DNA of 64,000 nucleotides from contig CANQGQ010000004.1 in assembly GCA_947623305.1 (NCBI GenBank), positions 1 to 64,000 on the forward strand, in the 5' to 3' direction. Position numbers and translations under genes: made by a program. The notes beneath the pieces are model-generated. The model made no database searches. It was not told where the DNA came from and saw nothing but the letters and a program-made list of their open reading frames with translations. This document shows positions 15,731-24,754 of the stretch, piece after piece. This DNA comes from an uncultured Alistipes sp. (GTDB lineage: Bacteria; Bacteroidota; Bacteroidia; Bacteroidales; Rikenellaceae). Every line of letters starts with the position of its first letter. Position 1 is the first letter of the stretch.

Positions 15731-16666
15731 ATGCTGAGCAGACGATTACTTCGAATAAAGGTTCTCAAAACATTGTTCGCCCATATCCAGTCGGGAGCCG
15801 ATAACATGATCGCGTCGGAAAAGAATCTAATGGCTTCGGTCGACAAAGCCTACGATCTCTATTTCCTGTTGCTGACCCTTCCGGTCGAATTGGCCGAATA
15901 TGCCCGCAACCGGCAGGAATTGGCCCGTCAAAAGCGGCTGCCGACCTACGAAGACCTTCATCCGAATACCCGATTCGTCGACAACGCCGTCATCCGGCTG
16001 ATCGCCGAAAGCGATTCGGTGAACGACCGGATCGCCGCCCGAAAATTGAGTTGGAAAGGCTATCCCGAACTGATCCGCACCCTCTACGCACAACTCTGCG
16101 AAAGCGACTATTACAAAGAATACATGCAAAGTCCCGTCGCTTCGTTCGACAACGATCGACGGGTGCTCATGCGGTTTTTCGAGACGATGCAGACGTGCGA
16201 TGCGCTGGACGAGGCCTTGGAGGAGATGTCTGTCCTGTGGTGCGACGATGTTCCGTTCATCATCATCTTGATTCTGCGCACGTTGGAAAACACGCGGCCC
16301 TCCCACACGGAACTGAAAGTCGCCGCCGAATTCAAAAGCGAAGACGACCCTGCCTTTGTCCGCACGCTGTTCGAACGCACGCTCGTCAACTACAACTCCT
16401 ATCAAACTTATATCGAACGATTTACGGCTAATTGGGATGTCGAACGCATCGTATTCATGGACAATTTGATCATCGCCACAGCCATCGCCGAGTTGACTTC
16501 GTTCCCGTCCATACCGGTGAAAGTTACGCTCGACGAGTTCATCGAGATTTCGAAATATTATTCGACCCCGGGCAGCAGTACATTCATCAACGGCATCCTG
16601 GACAAGGCGGTCGAAGCCTTGACGGCCGAGGGCCTCATCAAAAAGGCGGGGCGCGGTTTGATATGA
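15731..16666 (+). CDS. nusB: Transcription antitermination factor NusB
   Basis: 311 aa, the long Bacteroidetes form: an amino-terminal helical extension (MLSRRLLRIKVLKTLFAHIQ) and the NusB RNA-binding fold in the last ~130 residues (FVRTLFERTLVNYNSYQTYI, DNLIIATAIAELTSFPSIPV, STPGSSTFINGILDKAVEAL). It binds boxA RNA with S10 and supports rRNA antitermination. ATG 15731 follows AAAAAGAG. The longer frame upstream is the antisense of the FAD enzyme and is not used. It overlaps the DUF1573 gene (ATGA at 16663). Confidence 0.95.
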   Translation: MLSRRLLRIKVLKTLFAHIQSGADNMIASEKNLMASVDKAYDLYFLLLTLPVELAEYARNRQELARQKRLPTYEDLHPNTRFVDNAVIRLIAESDSVNDRIAARKLSWKGYPELIRTLYAQLCESDYYKEYMQSPVASFDNDRRVLMRFFETMQTCDALDEALEEMSVLWCDDVPFIIILILRTLENTRPSHTELKVAAEFKSEDDPAFVRTLFERTLVNYNSYQTYIERFTANWDVERIVFMDNLIIATAIAELTSFPSIPVKVTLDEFIEISKYYSTPGSSTFINGILDKAVEALTAEGLIKKAGRGLI

Positions 16667-17139
16667 AACCGATGCTCCGCCGCGCAACGATGCGAATAGT
16701 CGCTACCCTGCCGATCGTTCTGCTGCTGACGGCATCCGCCTGCATTTCGCACACGACGCAGCAGATCGAAGACCGGCCGATTGCGGAATTGCCAAAAAAC
16801 GGGAAAGGTTCGATTATCCATATAACGGACGAAATGATCGAATCGGGCGGGTCGGATACCGTTCGGTTCGGGCGTTTGCATTCGGGTGAAATCGCCGTTC
16901 TGCCGCTCTGGCTCGCCAACGAAACCGAGCATCCGATTGTGCTGTCCGATTATCGGCGCAGTTGCGGGTGCACGACGTTGGAGTTCACCGCTCAACCGAT
17001 TCCCCCGAATCGGGCCCGCCAGCTGCCGCTCACGTTCGACTCCCGAGGCGAATGGGGTTGGCAACTCAAAACCGTCGACTTGCTGTTCGACGGATCGAAA
17101 CATTCCTTGCGGCTCTTCATCGAAGCCGAAGTGGAATAA
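16663..17139 (+). CDS. DUF1573 lipoprotein
   Basis: 158 aa. Signal with a lipobox TASAC (~22-26), then one DUF1573 immunoglobulin-like domain with the diagnostic YRRSCGCTTLEF and PLTFDSRGEWGWQLKTV. Envelope protein, function unknown. It starts inside the nusB stop codon and precedes yajC; a nusB-DUF1573-yajC order is common in Bacteroidetes. A second DUF1573 protein is at 29067-29540. Confidence 0.88.
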   Translation: MKPMLRRATMRIVATLPIVLLLTASACISHTTQQIEDRPIAELPKNGKGSIIHITDEMIESGGSDTVRFGRLHSGEIAVLPLWLANETEHPIVLSDYRRSCGCTTLEFTAQPIPPNRARQLPLTFDSRGEWGWQLKTVDLLFDGSKHSLRLFIEAEVE

Positions 17140-17142
17140 TGC

Positions 17143-17172
17143 TTGCAGATTGCACAAGAATGACTATCTTTG
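17143..17172 (+). promoter_or_regulatory. Promoter of yajC
   Basis: TTG at 17143-17145 and TATCTTTG at 17165-17172, spacer 19 bp. Confidence 0.55.
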
Positions 17173-17246
17173 CGAAGGAGATCGCCCGCTCGTCGGAACG
17201 ATCTGCGAACGACGAAGTGCAAACATTCACAAACAAATAAAAAATT

Positions 17247-17570
17247 ATGATCGAATTTCTTCAGGCTGTACCTGCCCAACCCCAGCCGGGTTTCATGCAG
17301 CAATACAGTTTTCTTATCATGATCGGCCTGATGGTGCTGGTCTTCTGGTTGCTGATGTGGCGTCCCGAAGCGAAACGCCGCAAACAGATGCAGACTTTCC
17401 GCGAAGGGTTGAAAAAGGGCGATAAAATCATCACGGCCGGCGGCATCTACGGCGTAGTCAAGGAGGTAAAAGAGACGACGCTGCTCATCGAGGTCGACGG
17501 AAATGTTACGTTGCGCGTCGACAAGAACATGGTCGTAGCCGACACGAGCGATCTGCAGCCACAAAAATGA
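17247..17570 (+). CDS. yajC: Preprotein translocase subunit YajC
   Basis: 107 aa. One membrane helix (~15-38, FLIMIGLMVLVFWLLMWRPE) followed by the conserved RPEAKRRKQMQ and a cytoplasmic beta domain (GDKIITAGGIYGVVKEV). Accessory subunit of the SecDF-YajC complex in the inner membrane. The last 4 nt overlap the next gene. Confidence 0.95.
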   Translation: MIEFLQAVPAQPQPGFMQQYSFLIMIGLMVLVFWLLMWRPEAKRRKQMQTFREGLKKGDKIITAGGIYGVVKEVKETTLLIEVDGNVTLRVDKNMVVADTSDLQPQK

Positions 17571-17815
17571 TCCGAACGGTCAAGTATCCTTGTATCGGCA
17601 CCTGCTCGCGTCAGGTGGAGATCGAATTGGAGGACGGAATCATCCGTCGGGTGGAATTCACCGGAGGGTGCCACGGCAATACGCAAGGCGTCGCGGCGCT
17701 CGTACGCGGCATGAAAGCGGAAGAGGCCATCGCCCGCTTGGAGGGGATCGACTGCCACGGGAAAGGCACTTCGTGCCCCGACCAACTGGCCAAAGCGCTC
17801 AAAACGGCGCTCTGA
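17567..17815 (+). CDS. TSCPD-domain (TIGR03905-like) protein
   Basis: 82 aa containing YPCIGTCSRQVEIEL, FTGGCHGNTQGVAALVRG and GKGTSCPDQLAKAL, the TSCPD motif with conserved cysteines also found at the carboxy end of adenosylcobalamin-dependent ribonucleotide reductases. Small stand-alone members have no proven role; a redox or metal-binding function is suggested by the cysteines. Its start overlaps the yajC stop (ATGA). Confidence 0.88.
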   Translation: MIRTVKYPCIGTCSRQVEIELEDGIIRRVEFTGGCHGNTQGVAALVRGMKAEEAIARLEGIDCHGKGTSCPDQLAKALKTAL

Positions 17816-17885
17816 TCGACCGTCGTCCACTAATCGGGAACGGATTTTGCAGGAGACTTTGCGTTAAACCAATACGGAAAGTTCC

Positions 17886-18143
17886 ATGTATTATCTTTGG
17901 TATCTCTTATTGGGCTTGGTGGCCGGATGGATCGCCAACCTCATCGTCAAAGGGGGCGGCTCGGGGCTGCTCGTCAATTTGATCGTCGGCATCGTCGGCA
18001 GCATCCTCGGCGGATGGTTATTCTCGCTCATCGGATTAGCGCCCGTAGGCACGTTGGGCAGTTTAGCCACGGCCATCGTCGGTGCAATCATCCTGCTTTG
18101 GATCGTCTCGATGATCAACCGCCGGAAAATCCGCGCCAACTGA
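17886..18143 (+). CDS. GlsB/YeaQ/YmgE family membrane protein
   Basis: 85 aa, three hydrophobic helices, with GLVAGWIANLIVKGGGSGLL and NLIVGIVGSILGGWLF typical of the transglycosylase-associated/YeaQ family. Inner-membrane protein linked to stress in other bacteria; function unproven. It stands alone between the TSCPD gene and the repeat at 18234. Confidence 0.9.
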   Translation: MYYLWYLLLGLVAGWIANLIVKGGGSGLLVNLIVGIVGSILGGWLFSLIGLAPVGTLGSLATAIVGAIILLWIVSMINRRKIRAN

Positions 18144-18233
18144 CGAACGACCGAGAATCCTAAAAACGAAGCAATTACATACGATTTTACACAACGGTAT
18201 TCCAAAGCCGTATCACCTTGCGAGTTCCGACCT

Positions 18234-18300
18234 AAGCCCCCGCCTTGGCGGGGGCTTGGGGGTGGGTTAAATCTGTAAACGCGGCTTTGCCGCGAGAACC
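18234..18300 (+). repeat. Two-hairpin intergenic repeat, copy 1
   Basis: Hairpin GCCCCCGCC/GGCGGGGGC, spacer GGGGGTGGGTTAAATCTG, then hairpin CGCGGC-TTT-GCCGCG and GAGAACC. A second copy with the same order is at 63434-63502, where the second hairpin has changed on both arms. A run of nine G follows at 18340-18348. Probably a REP-like chromosomal repeat. Confidence 0.65.
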
Positions 18301-18373
18301 ACGACTGTCGGCAAGTAAATACATTCGCCGACTCGATTCGGGGGGGGGAAAATTGTATATAGTTGCCAAAAAC

Positions 18374-18409
18374 CAAAAGAGGTCTCTCTTAATAAGAGGC
18401 CTCTTTTTT
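18374..18409 (-). terminator. Terminator of tRNA-Gln
   Basis: On the minus strand AAAAGAGGCCTCTT and AAGAGAGACCTCTTTT form a stem ending in a T run, directly after the tRNA 3' end. Confidence 0.6.
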
Positions 18410-18413
18410 GCTG

Positions 18414-18484
18414 TTGAGCTGCCGGGATTCGAACCCAGAACGACAGAACCAAAATCTGCTGTGTTACCATTACACCACAGCTCA
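18414..18484 (-). tRNA. trnQ: tRNA-Gln (anticodon UUG)
   Basis: 71 nt on the minus strand. The acceptor arms TGAGCTG and CAGCTCA pair fully. The D arm contains GTGTAATGGTAACAC, the anticodon loop is TTTTGGT with anticodon TTG (18450-18452), and the T loop is GGTTCGAA. CCA is not encoded. The cognate glutaminyl-tRNA synthetase is also in this window (58715-60394). Confidence 0.95.
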
Positions 18485-18556
18485 AACATTCGCTCGAAAG
18501 CTGCGGCAAAGATAAGAAAAAATCAGCAATCTGCAATTCCGCCGGCAAAAAAACCG

Positions 18557-18934
18557 TCAAATCTTCGACAGAAAGCGCACCCGATCGACCGCATAGCGGA
18601 TATGCGTGCCTTCGCCGATCATTCCCGCTTCATCGCGCGCACCGACCTGAAACGTCAATTTCCGACCCGCGACCTCCGTCAATACGGCCGTCGCCGTAAT
18701 GCGGGCTCCTATACCCGACGGTTTGATATGCGACACGTTTATCTCCGCACCGACCGTCGTCGCTTCATCGGGCAGCGCCTTCGCCACCGCCTGCATGGCA
18801 GCCTGTTCCATCAGCGCCACCATCGCCGGCGTAGCGAACACCGGCAAATCGCCCGAGCCCATCGAAGCGGCTGTGTTTTCAGTTTTTACGATCGTCGTAC
18901 TGCTGGCGGACAGACCCGCAACCAACTTTTCCAT
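18557..18934 (-). CDS. Hotdog-fold thioesterase
   Basis: 125 aa. SGDLPVFATPAMVALMEQAA and TVGAEINVSHIKPSGIGARI match the thioesterase subfamily related to fluoroacetyl-CoA thioesterase, where Thr, Glu and His form the site. It hydrolyses an acyl-CoA or similar thioester; substrate unknown. It is 3 bp from the upstream endonuclease/exonuclease gene and cotranscribed with it. Confidence 0.85.
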   Translation of the reverse strand: MEKLVAGLSASSTTIVKTENTAASMGSGDLPVFATPAMVALMEQAAMQAVAKALPDEATTVGAEINVSHIKPSGIGARITATAVLTEVAGRKLTFQVGARDEAGMIGEGTHIRYAVDRVRFLSKI

Positions 18935-18937
18935 AGA

Positions 18938-19972
18938 TTACTTTCCGATACGAATATAGACAGGCAGGTGATCGCTGAACCCGCCCTGATAGTCTTTGCC
19001 TACGAACGTGCGCAACGGATAACCCCGATAGATACCCTCCGACTGCAACAAATAGGCCGGTTCGACGATCCGTCCCCAATACAAGGAATCGGCATCCGGC
19101 AATAACTGCAATCCGCCCGACGAACCCGTTGCCAAGTTCGCCGATACCACGATATGATCGAACAGGTTCCAAACCCCGTTATAAGCCAATGTTCCGGAAC
19201 CCGCCCGAAAGATCGCGGCAAAAGGATTGAAAAGATCGCCTTCTTGCAATTCGTCTATCGACAGGCGCGTCTGTAATCCATCGACCAGACTCCGGTCGAT
19301 CGGATCATCGTTGAAATCGCCCATCACGATGATTTTCGTAGCCGGACGGTCGTTCCGCACTGAATCGACGATCCGACGAATCTGCTCTCCCACTGCCACC
19401 CGTTTGAATTCCGATGCCTCCTGTCCACCCAACCGCGAAGGCCAATGCGAGACGAGAAAAAAGAACGGTTCTTCGTCGATCGTGCCCCACATCGTGAGCA
19501 GATCGCGCGTCCTGAAATGAGGGAGTTGCGGAATATCCGCCCGCACCGGAGCCGCACCCTCGAACCGAAACCGGTCGGAACGATACAGGAATGCGACATC
19601 AATTCCTCGTTCATCGGGCGAATCGAAATGCACGATTCGATAATCGGCCGGAGCAAGTTTCTTCGTTGCCGCAATATCTTCCACCACCCCACGATTTTCG
19701 ACCTCCGCAACGCCGATGACAATCGGGAAACCATCATCCGATGCCGCTATGTCGGAAAATACGCGTTCGACATTCGACAACTTCCGGGCATATCTTTCCG
19801 CATTCCACTTTCTGGCGCCGCAGGGCGTAAATTCATCGTCCTGCACGCGCGGATCGTCGATCGTATCGAAAAAGTTCTCCAGATTGTAGAACACCACCTT
19901 GTAGGGTTTCTGTGCGAAGCCCGCAAAGAGAGCCGCTGCCAGCAACCCCGTAAAAATCCATCGTCTGTTCAT
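18938..19972 (-). CDS. Secreted endonuclease/exonuclease/phosphatase family protein
   Basis: 344 aa with a short signal peptide (LLAAALFAGFA). The EEP fold is shown by VVFYNLENFFDTIDD (metal-binding Asn and Glu region), VIGVAEVENRGV, LVSHWPSR, KIIVMGDFNDDP and the terminal GGFSDHLPVYI with the catalytic His. Likely a periplasmic or outer phosphodiesterase or DNase; substrate unknown. It is the second of a run of extracytoplasmic hydrolase genes with the endonuclease at 19983. Confidence 0.88.
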   Translation of the reverse strand: MNRRWIFTGLLAAALFAGFAQKPYKVVFYNLENFFDTIDDPRVQDDEFTPCGARKWNAERYARKLSNVERVFSDIAASDDGFPIVIGVAEVENRGVVEDIAATKKLAPADYRIVHFDSPDERGIDVAFLYRSDRFRFEGAAPVRADIPQLPHFRTRDLLTMWGTIDEEPFFFLVSHWPSRLGGQEASEFKRVAVGEQIRRIVDSVRNDRPATKIIVMGDFNDDPIDRSLVDGLQTRLSIDELQEGDLFNPFAAIFRAGSGTLAYNGVWNLFDHIVVSANLATGSSGGLQLLPDADSLYWGRIVEPAYLLQSEGIYRGYPLRTFVGKDYQGGFSDHLPVYIRIGK

Positions 19973-19982
19973 ATCATCGAAC

Positions 19983-20918
19983 TCACAAGCCGCTCCACGC
20001 AGCAGCGTTTTTCTGTTGTTTCACCGCCTCGGGAAGCGTGGGAAAGAAGGTGAAACCGGTCAGATCTTCGATTTCAGCGACGCTCTTGACCCAATCTTTC
20101 GCTTCGCCCTGACCGCTGGCATTCGCCACCCAAAAGCCGATGGCTTTCAGCTGTTCGGGCTTGTAGTCTCCCAACAAGTCCCCCGTATGACGAATGTTTC
20201 CGGCCGTCGTTCGCACTACCACCTTGAAATAATAATCGGGAATCGGACAGCGATTGCCCGGTTTATCGGTCGTCGTCCGATTATTGTCCGTACTCCAATA
20301 TGCCCCCGTTACGACATAGAGCGTATCGGAGCAAACCCAACCGCGCACCTTTTGTTCCAAACGAGACCACCCCTGTTGATTCAGGTTGCTCGCCTGCGGC
20401 GTGGAATTGGAAGCATAAAACGTTTGGTAGCACATACCGCCCGCAGTCAGATCGGCATTCCGGTCGGCATTGGGAATCTGATGACCGCGATCATAAGCAC
20501 CATTGTAGCTACCTTTCGCCAGATCGGCCTGCCAGGTCGACGAAAGTTCCGGATCATAGGCCCACGGATCGGGATCCGGTCGTCCCTTACCGAGATGCAC
20601 CTTATGCAACGGATAAGCGACCCACCAGGCACCGCGTTTCGTCGCATCGAAACACATCGTATAGTTCCGGCCTTTGACCTTCTGCCCTACTGATTCATTC
20701 AGAACCTGGCAATAATGAGTTACATAATGATAATTATCATTTTCAACGTATAAAGGCACTTCGGGCCACGCTGCCTTCTGCAACTGAACGACGGGGCTCT
20801 GCGGATCATCGGGAGTGGTCGGTGTCGTATCCTCTTTCCCGCAGCCGGCCATACAAGCCATCATCACCACACCCACAAAAAAGCGCTGCAGGTTCAAATA
20901 AGTTTGGAATAGCATCAT
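19983..20918 (-). CDS. DNA/RNA non-specific endonuclease, lipoprotein
   Basis: 311 aa. Lipobox MAGC after a hydrophobic leader. The nuclease core has YDRGHQIPNADRN (the DRGH motif with catalytic His) and CYQTFYASNSTPQASNLNQQ (metal-binding Asn), as in the Serratia/NucA family. It would degrade external nucleic acid at the cell surface or in the periplasm. The upstream gene encodes a surface BACON lipoprotein, so the pair may act together outside the cell. Confidence 0.9.
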   Translation of the reverse strand: MMLFQTYLNLQRFFVGVVMMACMAGCGKEDTTPTTPDDPQSPVVQLQKAAWPEVPLYVENDNYHYVTHYCQVLNESVGQKVKGRNYTMCFDATKRGAWWVAYPLHKVHLGKGRPDPDPWAYDPELSSTWQADLAKGSYNGAYDRGHQIPNADRNADLTAGGMCYQTFYASNSTPQASNLNQQGWSRLEQKVRGWVCSDTLYVVTGAYWSTDNNRTTTDKPGNRCPIPDYYFKVVVRTTAGNIRHTGDLLGDYKPEQLKAIGFWVANASGQGEAKDWVKSVAEIEDLTGFTFFPTLPEAVKQQKNAAAWSGL

Positions 20919-20954
20919 CGAAAAAACATTGAAGGTTAATTATCGGTTTCCCGT

Positions 20955-22646
20955 CTATTTCCAGCCCGTCCACTCGATGTGGAAGATCGTGTAGCGATCC
21001 TTGTCTTTGGCTTGTTTCGACGGACAGTTATTCGTAAATACGATTCGGAATCGCCCCGATACCTGGACGTCCGTGGTAAATGTATATTTCTCGAATTTCT
21101 CCGCTGTTCGCTTCACCTGGAAAGTCTCCACAGCAACGCCGTTTTGCTGAATTTCCACCGTGAAATCAATCTGCCGGTCGCCCGCATCGGTAATCCCGTA
21201 ATTGAACGACAGCGTACCGCAACCGCCCTCTATTTCAGGCGAAATGATTCGGCCGATGCCTGTCGTCTTTCCGTTCATCGCCAATCCCTTGGCACGGGCT
21301 CTCGGCCCGAGAAGCGACGGATAGGTCGGATCGGAATTGGTTCCGCCGCCGGAATAGACCGCACAATACTCGCCGCGCCATCCGGCAGGCGTAGGGCCGA
21401 CCCGATCCTTGAACAAGGATTCGGGTTTCAGATGCGTAAAATCATCGGAGCCGCCGCCTCTCGCAGGAACATCCGAATCATCCCCCGCCGGCGGCATCGT
21501 ATTTCCTCCGCTACCAGAACCCGAACCGCCTCCAGCGCCATTTCCATTATCCGGAACAGTACCGGCACTTCCGCCCGAATCGACATCGTTGCCCGGCGTA
21601 CCGCTACCCTCATCGGAATGATCGTTTCCACTTTGTGTACCGTCATCGCTGCCCGAATTATCCCCATTGTTCAGCGTACCACCGCTGTCATCTCCACCCG
21701 AACCGACCTCATCACCGCCATTGCTCTTGTCGTCATCCTCCTGGTCTCCGGAACCGGCTATCCGTTTCACCTGCGTCAATAGCACGGACAAACTGTTACC
21801 GCCTTTGACCGAGATAACCAATGACGCCGTATAATCGACATCGGATTCGTTGACACCGACATTGCTGACCTGAACAATCAATCCATCACGAACCGGATTC
21901 TGCACTTCGAACCGATCGGCATTGGCTCCCTTAATGGAGACATCCAATGTATAACTGTCGAAATTCGCGACATAGACTACAACCTGCTTCGTCTGTCCGC
22001 GATCATCCGCATTCCACCACAAAAAAGTCGGATCTACCGCTACGATGCTGGGCACTGCAGGAATGGCGGGCGGTGCATCGGGATCCGTATTCGGTTTCTG
22101 ATCGGGGTCATTCTTCGAATCGCCCGAACCGGACGGATCGTCGCTCGGATTCTCCGGATTCGAAGGACTTGGCGGGTTGTCATCCGGCGTATTCGGATCG
22201 GTCGGATCGGAGGGGTCGGATTCGGCAGGCTCCGTGCCTTGCCGAACCGTTACGGATTGCGTCAAAGCAGAACTGCCGTCCGTACTTTGGGCCGTAAAAA
22301 CCAATTCGGCAGCATGATACGTCCGGTCGATATAGAGCCGGAACGACACGGTATCGGCCCCTTCGCCTGCAACATCCGAGACCTCCAGCCAATCCGCTTC
22401 TTCCGGAATATCCAATCGCCACGCACAATTCGTTTTGACGATGAACCCTTTTCCGTTCAAAGCATTGCCGGCGGAATCGAAACTCAACATCGCAGGCGAA
22501 ACATCCAGATAAGGCTCCGTCTCTTCCGGTACAGGCATCGGCGTCGGAATCGGTTCGGGTTCCGGCACCGTACCCGAATCTGCACACGCAAAAGAGATAC
22601 ATGCAACACAAACCACGAACAGCAATCGCAGATTCATTCTTAGCAT
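20955..22646 (-). CDS. BACON-domain surface lipoprotein with low-complexity linkers
   Basis: 563 aa from ATG 22646 (another ATG at 22637; 22709 is in frame but overlaps the next gene). Lipobox ISFAC. A BACON domain (~28-130: YLDVSPAMLSFDSAG, AWRLDIPEEADWLEVS), a Pro/Asp/Asn-rich linker, a second beta domain (~195-300), a long Gly/Asp/Ser/Asn linker, then a carboxy domain (~430-563) with GWRGEYCAVYSGGG and a jelly-roll-like ending, resembling the structures that follow nucleases in Bacteroidales. BACON domains bind carbohydrate or mucin in some proteins. It directly precedes the secreted endonuclease (36 bp) and may be its partner. No catalytic motif was recognised. Confidence 0.75.
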   Translation of the reverse strand: MLRMNLRLLFVVCVACISFACADSGTVPEPEPIPTPMPVPEETEPYLDVSPAMLSFDSAGNALNGKGFIVKTNCAWRLDIPEEADWLEVSDVAGEGADTVSFRLYIDRTYHAAELVFTAQSTDGSSALTQSVTVRQGTEPAESDPSDPTDPNTPDDNPPSPSNPENPSDDPSGSGDSKNDPDQKPNTDPDAPPAIPAVPSIVAVDPTFLWWNADDRGQTKQVVVYVANFDSYTLDVSIKGANADRFEVQNPVRDGLIVQVSNVGVNESDVDYTASLVISVKGGNSLSVLLTQVKRIAGSGDQEDDDKSNGGDEVGSGGDDSGGTLNNGDNSGSDDGTQSGNDHSDEGSGTPGNDVDSGGSAGTVPDNGNGAGGGSGSGSGGNTMPPAGDDSDVPARGGGSDDFTHLKPESLFKDRVGPTPAGWRGEYCAVYSGGGTNSDPTYPSLLGPRARAKGLAMNGKTTGIGRIISPEIEGGCGTLSFNYGITDAGDRQIDFTVEIQQNGVAVETFQVKRTAEKFEKYTFTTDVQVSGRFRIVFTNNCPSKQAKDKDRYTIFHIEWTGWK

Positions 22647-22686
22647 ACGAAAAAGGTCTCTTCTTTTTTTCAGGGTCGTCGTCCGT

Positions 22687-23151
22687 TCAGCGGATTCGGT
22701 CGGATTCACGGATCAACAACTCATCCTTGAAAATCGCCTTGGCCGCCAAATAGGCAAAAAGCAAACCGACGATCGGCAAAACGATAGCCGGTTTGAACCC
22801 TTGCGCATGGAACGCCAAATCGGAGAACGCCCGACGCGCCAAATAATAGTAAACACCCTCCATCGCCAAACAGCCCAACAGCAACACCATCTCGACGCAA
22901 CACAACCGGATTTGCAGCAACCGGTTCCGGTAGAGGAAAATCGTTACCAAAGGCAGCACCAATGCCGCAACCAGCAAGATACCCAAATAGACGGTCGTAT
23001 GCAACGGTTCGCCTTCGGACGTCTCCAATGCAAAAGCATGCAATTCGGAAGCTCCCGCCTCACCGTCGAACCAAGCCAGCGGAGCGAACAGCATGACGGC
23101 GATCAAAGCCGAAATCAAGAACAGATAGAGGGTTTGAATACGTTGTATCAT
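22687..23151 (-). CDS. DUF4293 membrane protein
   Basis: 154 aa with four hydrophobic helices (about 5-25, 53-75, 80-105, 122-142). It begins MIQRIQTLYLFLISALIAV, the DUF4293 signature. Inner membrane, function unknown. The family is nearly universal in Bacteroidetes. It lies 2 bp from the glycosyltransferase gene. Confidence 0.88.
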   Translation of the reverse strand: MIQRIQTLYLFLISALIAVMLFAPLAWFDGEAGASELHAFALETSEGEPLHTTVYLGILLVAALVLPLVTIFLYRNRLLQIRLCCVEMVLLLGCLAMEGVYYYLARRAFSDLAFHAQGFKPAIVLPIVGLLFAYLAAKAIFKDELLIRESDRIR

Positions 23152-23153
23152 CG

Positions 23154-24125
23154 TTATAAATTTTTATCGATCAGATATTTATTGCGATCCGTAGCGTTCC
23201 GGTTAATCAACTCGCCCAAAAATCCCGCCAGAAATAGTTGCACACCGAGAATGGCCGCAACCAAAGCCAGATAAAAGAGCGGTTGTTCGGTTACGGAGCG
23301 CAACGGCATATCGTGCATCTGTTTCCAGAGTTTCGCCCCGATGATCCACACGGCGGTACCTCCGCCGAAAAGGAACATCAAGGTTCCCAAACCGCCGAAA
23401 AAATACATCGGCGACCGACCGAAATGCGACATGAAAAGGACCGAAATCAGATCCAGATACCCCTTCAGCATCCGTTCCAGGCCGAATTTCGAATGGCCGT
23501 ATTTGCGGGCATGGTGGTCGACCACCTTTTCGCCGATACGTCGGAATCCCGCCTTGCGGGCCATTATCGGGATAAAGCGGTGCATTTCGCCATACACTTC
23601 GATGGATTTCACCACTTTGCGCCGATAGGCCTTCAGTCCGCAGTTGAAATCATGCAACCGGATACCCGACGCACGGCGCGCCGTCCAGTTGAAGAACTTG
23701 CTCGGCCAGCGTTTGCCGATCGGATCGCAACGATGTTTTTTCCATCCGGAGACCAGATCGTAGCCCTCTTCGACAATCATACGCCGCAGCTCGGGAATCT
23801 CATCGGGAGAATCCTGCAAATCGGCATCCATCGTGATGACCACTTCGCCCTGCGCCGCAGCGAATCCGCAATAGAGCGCTGCCGATTTGCCGTAGTTGCG
23901 GGCGAAGCCGACCGCCCGAATCGCAGGAAACTGCTTTTTCAGACGTTCGATGACACCCCACGACCCGTCGTCGGAACCGTCGTCGACAAAAATCAATTCA
24001 TACGAAAACCCGTGCGCCCGCATGACGCGGTCGATCCAGGCTGCAAGTTCCGGCAACGACTCCTCCTCGTCGAAAAGCGGCACAACGACCGATATATCCA
24101 ATCGAGCATCGTTCATACCCGTCAT
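23154..24125 (-). CDS. Family 2 glycosyltransferase (dolichol-phosphate-mannose-like)
   Basis: 323 aa. VVPLFDEEESLPELAAWID opens the GT-A fold, FVDDGSDDGSW and MDADLQDSPDEIPEL carry the nucleotide- and metal-binding aspartates, and two membrane helices follow (~235-265 and ~275-300), as in GtrB/ArnC-type enzymes that load undecaprenyl phosphate. Substrate not predictable. Starts 24125 or 24116. It overlaps DUF4199 (24122) and DUF4293 follows, a common trio in this phylum. Confidence 0.9.
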   Translation of the reverse strand: MTGMNDARLDISVVVPLFDEEESLPELAAWIDRVMRAHGFSYELIFVDDGSDDGSWGVIERLKKQFPAIRAVGFARNYGKSAALYCGFAAAQGEVVITMDADLQDSPDEIPELRRMIVEEGYDLVSGWKKHRCDPIGKRWPSKFFNWTARRASGIRLHDFNCGLKAYRRKVVKSIEVYGEMHRFIPIMARKAGFRRIGEKVVDHHARKYGHSKFGLERMLKGYLDLISVLFMSHFGRSPMYFFGGLGTLMFLFGGGTAVWIIGAKLWKQMHDMPLRSVTEQPLFYLALVAAILGVQLFLAGFLGELINRNATDRNKYLIDKNL

Positions 24126-24742
24126 TCAGCTACACCGTCGTTGGAGCCATCCGCCTCGGACTTAGAATCATTCGCAGGGTCGAACGGTCGGGGTGCACGA
24201 GCAGCAATCGCCGCGATAATCAACCCGAAAAGCGCACCGAAAAACAAAGCCGAAAACAATCCGCTCCAAACGCTCTGCAACACCGAAGGTTCAGGAGCCA
24301 TACGCAACTGTTCGAACGACTGGGCAACCATTCCTTCGACCGAAGCCGGCATCTGCGAACCGCTTTTCGAAAGCAAATCGGTCATGGCCGCAATCGTCCG
24401 TTCGACATAATTCGAATAACCGACGATCAAATGCAGATAAACCGCCTGCACCACGCCGACAATCACGCCGGCAAAGCACGAAACAGCCATCACACTGCCA
24501 TACCCCTGACCGAATGTGAAGCCCTCGTCCGCACCGTACAAAGCCGAACGCTTCCGCACGAAGCGGAGTAACAGCCAGAAGTGCAACACCACAACAGCAA
24601 TCCACTCCAACATCATCAAATAATAAAAGCCCATCCGGCCCGAGATCGTCATCAGGTTCTCCAACACAAAGGAGAGCGACAACAATCCGCCTACAAGTGC
24701 GCCCCATTTGGCCGCTTCGTTCCAAAAAGTTTTACGTTCCAT
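24122..24742 (-). CDS. DUF4199 membrane protein
   Basis: 206 aa, four membrane helices. EAAKWGALVGGLLSLSFVLE, YGADEGFTFGQGYGSVMAVS and the carboxy helix FGALFGLIIAAIAAR fit DUF4199. Acidic carboxy tail. Function unknown; it is coupled to the glycosyltransferase by a 4-nt overlap. Confidence 0.85.
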   Translation of the reverse strand: MERKTFWNEAAKWGALVGGLLSLSFVLENLMTISGRMGFYYLMMLEWIAVVVLHFWLLLRFVRKRSALYGADEGFTFGQGYGSVMAVSCFAGVIVGVVQAVYLHLIVGYSNYVERTIAAMTDLLSKSGSQMPASVEGMVAQSFEQLRMAPEPSVLQSVWSGLFSALFFGALFGLIIAAIAARAPRPFDPANDSKSEADGSNDGVAE

Positions 24743-24754
24743 GTATTTGAATTT

